Origin: an uncultured Chloroflexota bacterium
GTDB lineage: Bacteria > Chloroflexota > Dehalococcoidia > Dehalococcoidales > RBG-16-60-22
Reading direction: 5' to 3'
NCBI GenBank assembly: GCA_903915565.1
Contig: CAIWTG010000252.1
Location: forward strand, 1-12,482
DNA: 12,482 bases
Shown: piece after piece, positions 1-8,086 of the stretch
Layout: each line of letters starts with the position of its first letter
Position numbering within the stretch: the stretch's first letter is position 1
The notes under the pieces: model-generated
What the model was told of the DNA's origin: nothing
Database searches by the model: none
Seen by the model: the letters and a program-made list of their open reading frames with translations, nothing else
Program-made: the position numbers and the translations under genes

Positions 1-94
1 GAAATTAAATTTGTCTGCTCGTGTGCGTTTTTTTTTATTGATATAGTGATGCTGTAAAAAAAAGAGATTGCCATATCTAGTCTAATGAGAAGAG
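1..94 (+). other. Upstream leader of rpoB, no clear signal
   Basis: This AT-rich stretch before rpoB has a run of nine T (28-36) and a run of A (56-63). No convincing paired -35/-10 promoter is visible: TTGATA (38-43) and TATAGT (42-47) overlap, so they cannot belong to one promoter. No GC-rich stem precedes the T run, so I do not call a terminator. The promoter may lie upstream of the window, for example before ribosomal protein genes that commonly precede rpoB. Confidence 0.4.
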
Positions 95-3000
95 ATGACT
101 TTAGCGTCGAAGGTGCCCATTTCCAAATCCCGCAAATTAGTCCCCCGCAAATCTTACGCCAAACTACCTACCGTTCTAGAAGTACCCAACCTGATAAAAG
201 TTCAACTGGATTCTTTCCAGCGATTTCAGGAAGAGGGCATCAAACAGCTTCTGGAAGAAATTTCACCCATTAAAGACCTGACCGGCAACCGGCTGGAACT
301 AAGCTTTGTAGCTTATGAATTCCGCGAGCCGCGGCCCGGCCACTCCGAAGAGGAATGCCACGAGAGAGACCAGACCTATTCCGCGCCGCTTTACGTCAAA
401 GTGCGGCTGCTGGTCAAAGAAACCGGAGAAATTAAAGAGCAGGACCTCTTCTTCGGGGACATACCGCTGATGACGTCCAAAGGCACGTTCATCACCAGCG
501 GCGCCGAAAGAGTTGTCGTCAGCCAGCTCTTGCGTTCTCCCGGTGTTTACTTTACCGCGGAAGAAGACCCGGTATCGGGTCGCCGATTATGCGCCGCCAA
601 ATTAATCCCCACCCGCGGCGCCTGGCTGGAGTTTGAAACCAGCAACCGCAACGTGATTTCCACTAAAATCGATGGCAAGCGCAAGATACCCATCACCACC
701 CTGCTGCGCGCCATCGGCTTCGGCAACGACGAAGAGATATTAAAACTCTTTGCAAAAGAAGAGGAAGAGTCGGAGCATAAATACATCAGCATTACCATGG
801 AGCGCGAACCGAATATTAAAGACGAAAAGGACGCGCTGCTCGATATTTACAAAAAGCTCCATCCCGGCGAGCTGCCCTCGCTGGAGAACGCCAAAAAGCT
901 GATAAAAAATCTTTTCTTCGACGCGACACGTTACGACCTGGGCAGCGTGGGGCGATACAAACTCAACAAACGGCTGGAAGTGGATGTCAACCTAAAAGAA
1001 CATACGTTGACCAAGGATGACATCATTCAAATCATCCGCCACATCATTTTGATTAACAACGGTAAAGATCATACCGACGATATCGACCATCTGGGCAACC
1101 GGAGGGTGCGCACGGTGGGCGAACTGGTGCAAACCCAGTTCCGCATCGGGTTCTTGAGACTAGAACAGGTAGTCCGCGAGCGCATGAGCATCATCAGCAC
1201 AGAAGCCATCACGCCCAGCGCTCTGGTTAACATCAGACCAATCGTCGCCGCGGTGAGGGAATTCTTCGGCGGGTCGCAGCTATCGCAGTTCATGGACCAG
1301 ACGAATCCGCTGGCGGAACTGACGCACAAACGCCGCCTTTCGGCGATGGGACCCGGCGGTCTTTCACGCGACCGCGCCGGCTTTGAAGTCCGCGACGTGC
1401 ACTTCTCGCACTACGGGCGCATCTGCCCTATTGAAACACCGGAAGGTCCGAACATCGGTCTTATCGGCTCATTAGCCACATACAGCATCATCAACGAATA
1501 CGGGTTTATCGAAACACCATACCGCAAGGTCGTCCATGAGCTCGGCAACAAAGATAAGCATTTATTGAACAGGACCGTCAGGGAAGACGTCCTGGATGAA
1601 AAAGAAAAGGTTGCGGTGAAAGCCAATACTTTTGTCACCAAAGAAATTTTAGAGAAACTATCAAAACTAAAGCCGACCAAGGTAAAAGTCGTCCCCTTTG
1701 TCTCCAATGAAATCGCGTACTATCCGGCGGACGAGGAAGATAAATACATCATCGCCCAGGCCAACGCGCCACTGGATGAGTATAACCAGTTTAAAGAAAA
1801 ACGCATCGAGGTCAGGCTGGCGGACGGCTACCTGTTGGAGACGCCCGATAAAATTGAATTGATGGACGTTACGCCCAAGCAGGTAGTCAGCGTGGCAACG
1901 GCTCTAACACCGTTCCTGGAGCATAACGACGCCAACCGCGCTTTGATGGGTGCCAACATGATGCGTCAGGCCGTACCGCTGCTTTGTCCCGAGGCGCCGG
2001 TGGTTGCCACCGGCATGGAAATGGAAGCCGCCAAGCACAGCCGCCAGGTGGTGTTCGCGGAGAAAGCCGGCGTGGTCACTGAGATGTCCGGCAACATCGA
2101 TGATAAAGGCAACACCAAGTACCGCATCGTGATTAAACAGGAAGACGGCCTAACGAAGAATTACGACCTGATGAAATTCGTCCGCACCAACCAGGGGACG
2201 TGCATCAACCAGCGGCCGCTGGTCAACAAAGGCGAAAAAGTAGAAGCCGGACAGGTGCTGGCGGACAGCTCCGCCACCGAAAACGGCGAGCTGGCTTTAG
2301 GACAAAACGTAACCGTCGCCTTTATGAGCTGGGAAGGCTACAACTTTGAAGACGCAATTATCTTGAGCTCCCGCATGGTAGAAAAAGACTTCTTCACCTC
2401 CATCCACATCAACAAGCACGAGGTAGAAGCCCGCGACACCAAGCTGGGCCCGGAAGAAATCACCCGCGATATTCCTAACGTGGGCGAGGAAAGCCTGCGC
2501 GAGTTAGATGAGGACGGCATCATCCGCATCGGGGCGGAGGTAATGCCGGACGATACCCTGGTGGGGAAAATCACCCCCAAAGGCGAAACGGAACTCTCCG
2601 CCGAAGAAAAACTGCTAAGAGCCATCTTTGGCGAGAAAGCCCGAGAGGTTAAAGACACATCGCTCCGCGTGCCGCACGGCGAGTGGGGCAAAGTCATCAA
2701 CGTTAAAGTTTACACCCGCAAGGACACCAAGAACGGCAGCGATGACCTGCCCGCCGGCGTGAACCAGTGGGTACAGGTCTGGATAGCCCAAAAACGCCGC
2801 GTATCCGTCGGCGATAAGCTGGCGGGTCGTCACGGAAACAAAGGCGTCATCGCCATCATCGCACCTAAAGAGGATATGCCCTTCCTGCCGGATGGAACGC
2901 CGGTAGATATCGTACTCGACCCCATCGGCGTGCCTTCCCGTATGAACATCGGGCAGGTACTAGAAACGCATCTGGGCTGGGCGGGGGAGATATTAGGATT

Positions 3001-3862
3001 CCGCGCGCAAACGCCGGTCTTTGACGGCGCCAGCGATTTAGCTATCGAGGACGAGTTATGCCGCGCCTGGATTGTGCAGCATTCCGGCGCCGAAGACCCG
3101 AGCCCCGCTGAAGACAAAACTCCCTTTAAAAAAGACGTGGCAATTGCCTGGATTAACAAGCACGGCTACGACGGTAAGGCGGTGTTCGATGAAACACTGC
3201 GCGGCAAAGCGCGGGACATCGGGCTGCGGTTGTGGCTGGAAGAAATTAATATCCACGCCAAGAAACTAGGCGCCGAAGAACTTGATAAGGTTGTGGAAAA
3301 AGTCAACGCGGAAGGCAGATTTGCCCCGCCGACTTACGGCAAAGTTACCCTGCACGACGGGCGCACCGGTGAACCCTACGACCAACCGGTAACCGTCGGC
3401 AGCATTTACATGATGAAACTCATCCACCTGGTGGAAGATAAAGTCCACGCCCGTTCCACGGGCCCCTACTCCTTAATCACCCAGCAGCCGCTGGGCGGCA
3501 AAGCTCAGTTCGGCGGTCAGAGATTCGGGGAAATGGAGGTCTGGGCGCTGGAAGCCTACGGCGCCGCTTATAACCTCCAGGAAATGCTGACCATCAAGAG
3601 CGACGACGTTACCGGGCGCGCCAAAGCCTACGAAAGCATCATCAAAGGCGATGATATCTTGCAGCCCGGCGTGCCGGAGTCGTTCAAGGTGCTGGTAAAA
3701 GAACTGCAAAGTCTGGGGTTGGCGCTGGAAGTGATTAACGAAGAAGAAACCAAAGCAGCGCCTGCCGAGGAAACGGTAGATGAGAGCTTTAAAATAGATA
3801 CAGACGTGAAGAATATTGAAGAACCGCGCTGGAAAGAGGTAGATGACGATGTTCGAGATTAA
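95..3862 (+). CDS. rpoB: DNA-directed RNA polymerase subunit beta
   Basis: RpoB forms one pincer of the core RNA polymerase and part of the active site and rifamycin pocket. The 1255-residue length is within the bacterial range. The N-terminal protrusion and lobe are followed by the rifamycin region with SQLSQFMDQ and HKRRLSAMGPGG (H411, R414, S416), then ICPIETPEGPNIGLIGSLA. The active-site segment GDKLAGRHGNKG carries K908 and K916, equivalent to E. coli K1065 and K1073. The C-terminal clamp part contains GGKAQFGGQRFGEMEVWALE from about residue 1134. The protein ends in an acidic tail. The ATG at 95 is the most upstream in-frame start, because TAA at 83-85 closes the frame. Its Shine-Dalgarno is poor (a purine run directly abuts it), and GTG at 113 is a possible alternative. 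The gene overlaps rpoC. Identity is certain; the exact start is less so. Confidence 0.98.
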   Translation: MTLASKVPISKSRKLVPRKSYAKLPTVLEVPNLIKVQLDSFQRFQEEGIKQLLEEISPIKDLTGNRLELSFVAYEFREPRPGHSEEECHERDQTYSAPLYVKVRLLVKETGEIKEQDLFFGDIPLMTSKGTFITSGAERVVVSQLLRSPGVYFTAEEDPVSGRRLCAAKLIPTRGAWLEFETSNRNVISTKIDGKRKIPITTLLRAIGFGNDEEILKLFAKEEEESEHKYISITMEREPNIKDEKDALLDIYKKLHPGELPSLENAKKLIKNLFFDATRYDLGSVGRYKLNKRLEVDVNLKEHTLTKDDIIQIIRHIILINNGKDHTDDIDHLGNRRVRTVGELVQTQFRIGFLRLEQVVRERMSIISTEAITPSALVNIRPIVAAVREFFGGSQLSQFMDQTNPLAELTHKRRLSAMGPGGLSRDRAGFEVRDVHFSHYGRICPIETPEGPNIGLIGSLATYSIINEYGFIETPYRKVVHELGNKDKHLLNRTVREDVLDEKEKVAVKANTFVTKEILEKLSKLKPTKVKVVPFVSNEIAYYPADEEDKYIIAQANAPLDEYNQFKEKRIEVRLADGYLLETPDKIELMDVTPKQVVSVATALTPFLEHNDANRALMGANMMRQAVPLLCPEAPVVATGMEMEAAKHSRQVVFAEKAGVVTEMSGNIDDKGNTKYRIVIKQEDGLTKNYDLMKFVRTNQGTCINQRPLVNKGEKVEAGQVLADSSATENGELALGQNVTVAFMSWEGYNFEDAIILSSRMVEKDFFTSIHINKHEVEARDTKLGPEEITRDIPNVGEESLRELDEDGIIRIGAEVMPDDTLVGKITPKGETELSAEEKLLRAIFGEKAREVKDTSLRVPHGEWGKVINVKVYTRKDTKNGSDDLPAGVNQWVQVWIAQKRRVSVGDKLAGRHGNKGVIAIIAPKEDMPFLPDGTPVDIVLDPIGVPSRMNIGQVLETHLGWAGEILGFRAQTPVFDGASDLAIEDELCRAWIVQHSGAEDPSPAEDKTPFKKDVAIAWINKHGYDGKAVFDETLRGKARDIGLRLWLEEINIHAKKLGAEELDKVVEKVNAEGRFAPPTYGKVTLHDGRTGEPYDQPVTVGSIYMMKLIHLVEDKVHARSTGPYSLITQQPLGGKAQFGGQRFGEMEVWALEAYGAAYNLQEMLTIKSDDVTGRAKAYESIIKGDDILQPGVPESFKVLVKELQSLGLALEVINEEETKAAPAEETVDESFKIDTDVKNIEEPRWKEVDDDVRD
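3834..3840 (+). promoter_or_regulatory. Ribosome binding site deciding the rpoC start
   Basis: AAGAGGT lies inside the 3' end of rpoB. It sits 9 nt before the ATG at 3849 but only about 3 nt before the in-frame ATG at 3843. The spacing favours 3849, which also gives the usual N terminus MFEINDFDAVRISLASPEQI. Confidence 0.55.
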
Positions 3863-6800
3863 TGATTTTGATGCCGTCCGCATCTCGCTGGCTTCACCGG
3901 AACAGATTAGAAGCTGGTCCTACGGCGAGGTAACCAAACCGGAAACCATCAACTACCGCACGCTGAAACCGGAACGGGACGGGCTTTTCTGTGAAAGAAT
4001 TTTTGGTCCGACCAAGGACTTTGAATGCTACTGCGGCAAGTATAAGCGGATACGCTACAAGGGCGTTATATGCGATAAGTGCGGCGTCGAGGTTGCCCGC
4101 GCTAAAGTAAGACGTGAGCGCATGGGGCATATCGAGCTGGCCTGTCCGGTAACACATATCTGGTTCGCCAAAGGCATTCCGAGCCGTATCGGGCTGCTGC
4201 TAGACCTGTCACCGCGAAGCCTGGAGCATGTAATTTACTTCTCCCAGTACATCGTCACCCAGGTCAACGATGAAGCCCGCCAGGCTGCCACTAAACAGAT
4301 TGAAGAGGAATTTGCCAAGAAAATCTCGGAGCGGCAAAAAGCTGTAGACGACCAGGTCGCCGGGATGGAAAAAGACAAGGCGACCGTCGAAGCAATCAAC
4401 GACTTACGCGGCAAGTTCGTGGAAGAAAAAGCCAAGCTGGAAACAGACCTAGCTGGAGAAGTCGAAAAGCTAAAAGGGCTCCACGTTAAACAGCTGCTGA
4501 CCGAGAACCTCTATCACGATTACAAACAGAAATTTAATAACGTTTTCGAGGCAGGCATGGGCGCCGAGGCTATCCTGCAGATTATGAAGACCATCAACCT
4601 CGACGAAATACGCAATAAACTGCTCCTAGAAACACAGTCCAGCTCCGGGCAGCGGCGCAAGAAAGCCAGCAAACAGCTGCGCGTGGTGGAAACCTTCCGC
4701 AACAGCGGTAACAAACCGGAGTGGATGATTTTAACCGTCCTGCCCGTATTGCCGCCCGATTTAAGACCAATGGTGCAACTGGACGGCGGCCGATTCGCCA
4801 CCAGCGACCTCAACGACCTTTACCGGCGCGTCATTAACCGCAACAACCGCCTGCACCACCTGATTGACATCGGGGCGCCGGAAATTATTATTCGCAATGA
4901 AAAACGCATGCTGCAGGAAGCCGTGGACTCGCTCATCGATAACGGACGGCGGGGACGCGCCATTTCCATCAGCGGCAACCACAAATTGAAGAGCCTCTCC
5001 GACATGCTGCGCGGCAAACAGGGGCGCTTCCGCCAGAACCTGCTGGGCAAGCGCGTAGACTACAGCGGCCGCTCGGTCATCGTCTGCGGGCCGGAACTAA
5101 AACTGCATCAGTGCGGTTTACCACGGCGTATGGCACTAGAGCTATTTAAACCGTTTGTGATGCGGAAGCTGGTACAGCAAGGACTAGCGCCCAACATCAA
5201 GAGCGCCAGACGTCTCGTTGAGCGCGCCAAGTCCGAAGTTTACGACATCCTGGAAGAAGTCGTTAAAGAACGACCGGTACTGCTTAACCGCGCGCCGACC
5301 CTCCATCGCTTAAGTATTCAGGCTTTCGAGCCGGTGCTGATTGACGGCAGCGCCATCCAGATACACCCGCTGGTCTGCTCCGCTTTCAACGCCGACTTCG
5401 ATGGAGACCAGATGGCCGTGCACGTGCCGCTCTCTAAAGCGGCGGTAAAAGAAGCACGGGATATGATGCTAAGCCACCACAACATTCTCCTCCCTTCCAG
5501 CGGCGAGCCTACGGTATCACCGACGCTGGATATGGTACTCGGCTGCTACTACCTGACCACCATCCGGCATACCAGCAGTAATTCAGAAAAAGTTTACGGG
5601 GGCTTCGAGGATGCCAAGCTGGCCTATGAATTCGGCGCTGTTGACCTGCGGGAAGAAATTAACGTAAGGATGCCGGATACCAGTGAAAGGATGAAGACCA
5701 GTGTCGGACGCATCATCTTTAATGAAGTCCTGCCCAAAGAATTAGGATATTACAATAAAATTATCGATAAATCGGTCTTAAAACAAATCGCTACCAAGTG
5801 CAGCAAAATACTTAAAGACGAAGAAACGGGCAAGGTGCTCGATAGCATTAAACACCTGGGTTTTGTGTATGCCTCAAAGTCCGGCATCACCATCGCGATG
5901 AACGATATCGAAGTGCCGGCGAGTAAACCCCAGATACTGGCGGAGGCAGAAGCCAAAGTCGTCATCATAGAAAACCAGTATCAACACGGCGCCATCACCG
6001 AGGACGAACGCTATAACGGTGTGGTAGACATCTGGAACGAGGCTACCAATACCATCACCACTACTATCCAGAATAACCTCGACCGTTACGGCGGCGTTTA
6101 CATGATGGCCACATCCGGCGCCAAAGGTAATATTTCGCAGATACGCCAGATGGCCGGCATGCGCGGTCTGATGACCGACCCCGCCGGTAAAATCATCGAA
6201 TTCCCGATTAAGTCCAGTTTACGCGAAGGCCACAGCGTACTGGAATACTTTATCTCCACCCACGGCGCCCGTAAAGGTCTGGCTGATACGGCGTTGAGAA
6301 CGTCCGACAGCGGCTACCTCACCAGGCGCCTTATCGACGTAGCACAGGACGTTATCACGTTAGTAGATGACTGCGGCACCTCCGACGGTATCGTTATTAC
6401 CGAACCGAAAGAAAAAGGATTGCTGCCGTCGCTCGGCGAGCGCTCTTTGGGAAGACTGGCCGCCAGTGACATCGTCCATCCCAAGACGGGCAAAGTAATC
6501 GTCGCCCGTAACGAGGAAATTGACGAAGCTAAGGTAGAACTCATCAATAAAGCCGGTATAATGTCGGTACATGTTCGGTCGCCACTCACCTGCGAATCGA
6601 GGCGTGGTTCCTGCCGTAATTGCTACGGGCGCGATTTGGCCCGCGGCCAGCTGATTGAAAGGGATGTGGCAGTGGGTATTATTGCTGCCGAAAGCATCGG
6701 CGAACCGGGCACACAGCTAACGTTACGCACCTTCCACACCGGCGGTGTAGTCGGACTGGACATCACCAGCGGTCTGCCCCGCGTTGAAGAACTATTTGAA

Positions 6801-7895
6801 GCCCGCACACCGCGCGGCCAGGCAATCATCTCCGAGATAGACGGCACCGCCGAGTTGACACAAACCGAGGAAGGCAGAAAGATAAAAATCGTCAGCCAGG
6901 AAATATACGATGACGAATATGCCCTGCCGGTAGGCTGGCACATAATGGTGAAAAACGGACAGCACGTAGATATCGGGACAATATTAGCTGCTCCGCCAGA
7001 ACCCGTAAAAAGTAAAAAGACAAAAGAAAAAGAGGAAACCTCTCCGGAAACACAGCCGCTCGTGGCGAGGTTTGCGGGAGACATTAAAGTAACCAAGAAA
7101 CAGCTGGTCATCAGCTATGCCGAAAAAGAGGAACGGGAATATGTCGTCTCTTCCACAGCGAGCATCTGGATACATAACAAAGATGTAGTAAAAGCCGGAC
7201 AGCAGCTGACTGACGGCTCCATCAATCCGCACGACATCCTGCGCATACTGGGCAAGGACGCCGTCCAGCAATACCTGGTGGACGAGGTGCAGAAGGTTTA
7301 CCGCTCACAGGGCGTGAACATCAATGATAAACACATCGAGGTTATCACACGGCAAATGCTCACCAAGGTGCGCATCGATTCAGCGGGCGATACCGACCTA
7401 GTGCCCGACGAATTGGTAGATAAAGCGGTTTATGAAGACACCAATGCCAAAGTACTGGCTGAGGGCGGCGAACCGGCAACGGCGCATACGGTGCTGCTGG
7501 GCATCACCAGGGCATCCTTGAGCACCGACAGCTGGCTAGCAGCGGCATCGTTCCAGGAGACCACGAGAATCCTCACCGAGGCAGCGGCTAACGGCAAGGT
7601 GGACAGGCTGGTGGGGCTTAAGGAAAACGTCATTATCGGTAAGCTGATTCCGGCGCGCTACCTGAAAGAAGAACAGGTAGCCGAGTTGAAAGCCGGCGAG
7701 CAAACCGAAGCGATGAGGATGCTGGCGAGCCTGGCCGGTCCGATTGACGCCCCGACCGGTGAAGTTCCTCCCGCCAACGAAACCAACGATGCTATCGCCG
7801 ATGAGGTACATGAGCTGGAAGATGTTGCTGCGGAAGACCTCGACGAAGCTGATGAAGCCAAGGACGCTATCACCGACGACCCGGAAGAAGATTAG
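3849..7895 (+). CDS. rpoC: DNA-directed RNA polymerase subunit beta'
   Basis: RpoC is the catalytic subunit of core RNA polymerase. With the start at 3849 it has 1348 residues. The N-terminal clamp zinc site has C60, C62, C75 and C78. The catalytic Mg-binding motif NADFDGD has D516, D518 and D520. The second zinc site is C842, C915, C922 and C925. The trigger loop region SIGEPGTQLTLRTFHTGG has R960 and H963. A lysine/glutamate-rich coiled coil covers about 140-212. The region at about 993-1121 contains two similar barrel-sandwich-like units joined by a charged linker, followed by INPHDIL and the conserved C-terminal block ending in GLKENVIIGKLIPAR. The last roughly 40 residues are very acidic. 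An in-frame ATG at 3843 would add two residues. The gene overlaps rpoB by 14 nt in another frame, suggesting coupled translation, and is followed by a terminator. All catalytic residues look intact. Confidence 0.98.
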   Translation: MFEINDFDAVRISLASPEQIRSWSYGEVTKPETINYRTLKPERDGLFCERIFGPTKDFECYCGKYKRIRYKGVICDKCGVEVARAKVRRERMGHIELACPVTHIWFAKGIPSRIGLLLDLSPRSLEHVIYFSQYIVTQVNDEARQAATKQIEEEFAKKISERQKAVDDQVAGMEKDKATVEAINDLRGKFVEEKAKLETDLAGEVEKLKGLHVKQLLTENLYHDYKQKFNNVFEAGMGAEAILQIMKTINLDEIRNKLLLETQSSSGQRRKKASKQLRVVETFRNSGNKPEWMILTVLPVLPPDLRPMVQLDGGRFATSDLNDLYRRVINRNNRLHHLIDIGAPEIIIRNEKRMLQEAVDSLIDNGRRGRAISISGNHKLKSLSDMLRGKQGRFRQNLLGKRVDYSGRSVIVCGPELKLHQCGLPRRMALELFKPFVMRKLVQQGLAPNIKSARRLVERAKSEVYDILEEVVKERPVLLNRAPTLHRLSIQAFEPVLIDGSAIQIHPLVCSAFNADFDGDQMAVHVPLSKAAVKEARDMMLSHHNILLPSSGEPTVSPTLDMVLGCYYLTTIRHTSSNSEKVYGGFEDAKLAYEFGAVDLREEINVRMPDTSERMKTSVGRIIFNEVLPKELGYYNKIIDKSVLKQIATKCSKILKDEETGKVLDSIKHLGFVYASKSGITIAMNDIEVPASKPQILAEAEAKVVIIENQYQHGAITEDERYNGVVDIWNEATNTITTTIQNNLDRYGGVYMMATSGAKGNISQIRQMAGMRGLMTDPAGKIIEFPIKSSLREGHSVLEYFISTHGARKGLADTALRTSDSGYLTRRLIDVAQDVITLVDDCGTSDGIVITEPKEKGLLPSLGERSLGRLAASDIVHPKTGKVIVARNEEIDEAKVELINKAGIMSVHVRSPLTCESRRGSCRNCYGRDLARGQLIERDVAVGIIAAESIGEPGTQLTLRTFHTGGVVGLDITSGLPRVEELFEARTPRGQAIISEIDGTAELTQTEEGRKIKIVSQEIYDDEYALPVGWHIMVKNGQHVDIGTILAAPPEPVKSKKTKEKEETSPETQPLVARFAGDIKVTKKQLVISYAEKEEREYVVSSTASIWIHNKDVVKAGQQLTDGSINPHDILRILGKDAVQQYLVDEVQKVYRSQGVNINDKHIEVITRQMLTKVRIDSAGDTDLVPDELVDKAVYEDTNAKVLAEGGEPATAHTVLLGITRASLSTDSWLAAASFQETTRILTEAAANGKVDRLVGLKENVIIGKLIPARYLKEEQVAELKAGEQTEAMRMLASLAGPIDAPTGEVPPANETNDAIADEVHELEDVAAEDLDEADEAKDAITDDPEED

Positions 7896-7918
7896 TTCTA
7901 ACGGATTTCTTAACATTA

Positions 7919-7952
7919 AGGGGGCAGGATAAAATCTGCCCCCTCTTTATTT
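7919..7952 (+). terminator. Rho-independent terminator of rpoBC
   Basis: A perfect 9-bp stem AGGGGGCAG/CTGCCCCCT (7919-7927 and 7936-7944) with an 8-nt loop is followed by the U-rich tail CTTTATTTA. It lies 23 nt after the rpoC stop, so it should end the rpoBC transcript and separate it from ruvB. Confidence 0.9.
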
Positions 7953-7959
7953 AGAGCAG

Positions 7960-8034
7960 GGTACGCTTCCTTCCCCTTCGCTTCGCTCGAGGGCTACAGC
8001 ACGCTCAAGATGACAAAGAACCTGCAGGTCAGTA
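7960..8034. repeat. Possible interspersed intergenic repeat remnant
   Basis: This non-coding stretch contains short tandem CTTCG units (CCTTCGCTTCGCTCGAG), then CACGCTCAAGATGACAAAG, and ends near a 10-bp perfect palindrome ACCTGCAGGT (8020-8029). The core resembles the CACGCTCAGGATGACAAAG-type intergenic elements that I recall as recurrent in environmental bacterial genomes. Only one copy lies in this window, so repetition is not shown here. It has no ORF and no recognised RNA fold. Confidence 0.35.
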
Positions 8035-8037
8035 GTT

Positions 8038-8065
8038 TTGTGTTGATTAGTATTCATGTTAGAAT
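8038..8065 (+). promoter_or_regulatory. Possible extended -10 promoter for ruvB
   Basis: The -10 box TAGAAT (8060-8065, 5 of 6 consensus bases) is preceded by TG one base upstream, giving TGTTAGAAT, an extended -10. A weak -35 TTGTGT (8038-8043) lies 16 bp upstream. The start point would fall near 8072, leaving a very short leader that contains AAGGA and GAGGA ribosome binding sequences before the ruvB ATG. Confidence 0.4.
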
Positions 8066-8086
8066 GGGGTTAAGGAAAAAGAGGAA

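Noticed and set aside
28..36. Run of nine T as the tail of an upstream terminator
   Set aside because: No GC-rich hairpin precedes it in the visible sequence.
85..273. Frame opening with ATG at 85 just before rpoB
   Set aside because: It runs in another frame over the conserved RpoB N terminus and has no recognisable protein features.
3473..3883. Antisense open frame of 136 codons across the rpoB/rpoC junction
   Set aside because: It is a shadow of the conserved RpoB C terminus; the overlapping sense gene is certain.
6623..7111. Long antisense open frame of 162 codons inside rpoC
   Set aside because: It is fully inside rpoC, its translation is low-complexity and unlike any family, and there is no ribosome binding site; GC-rich coding DNA often leaves such frames open.
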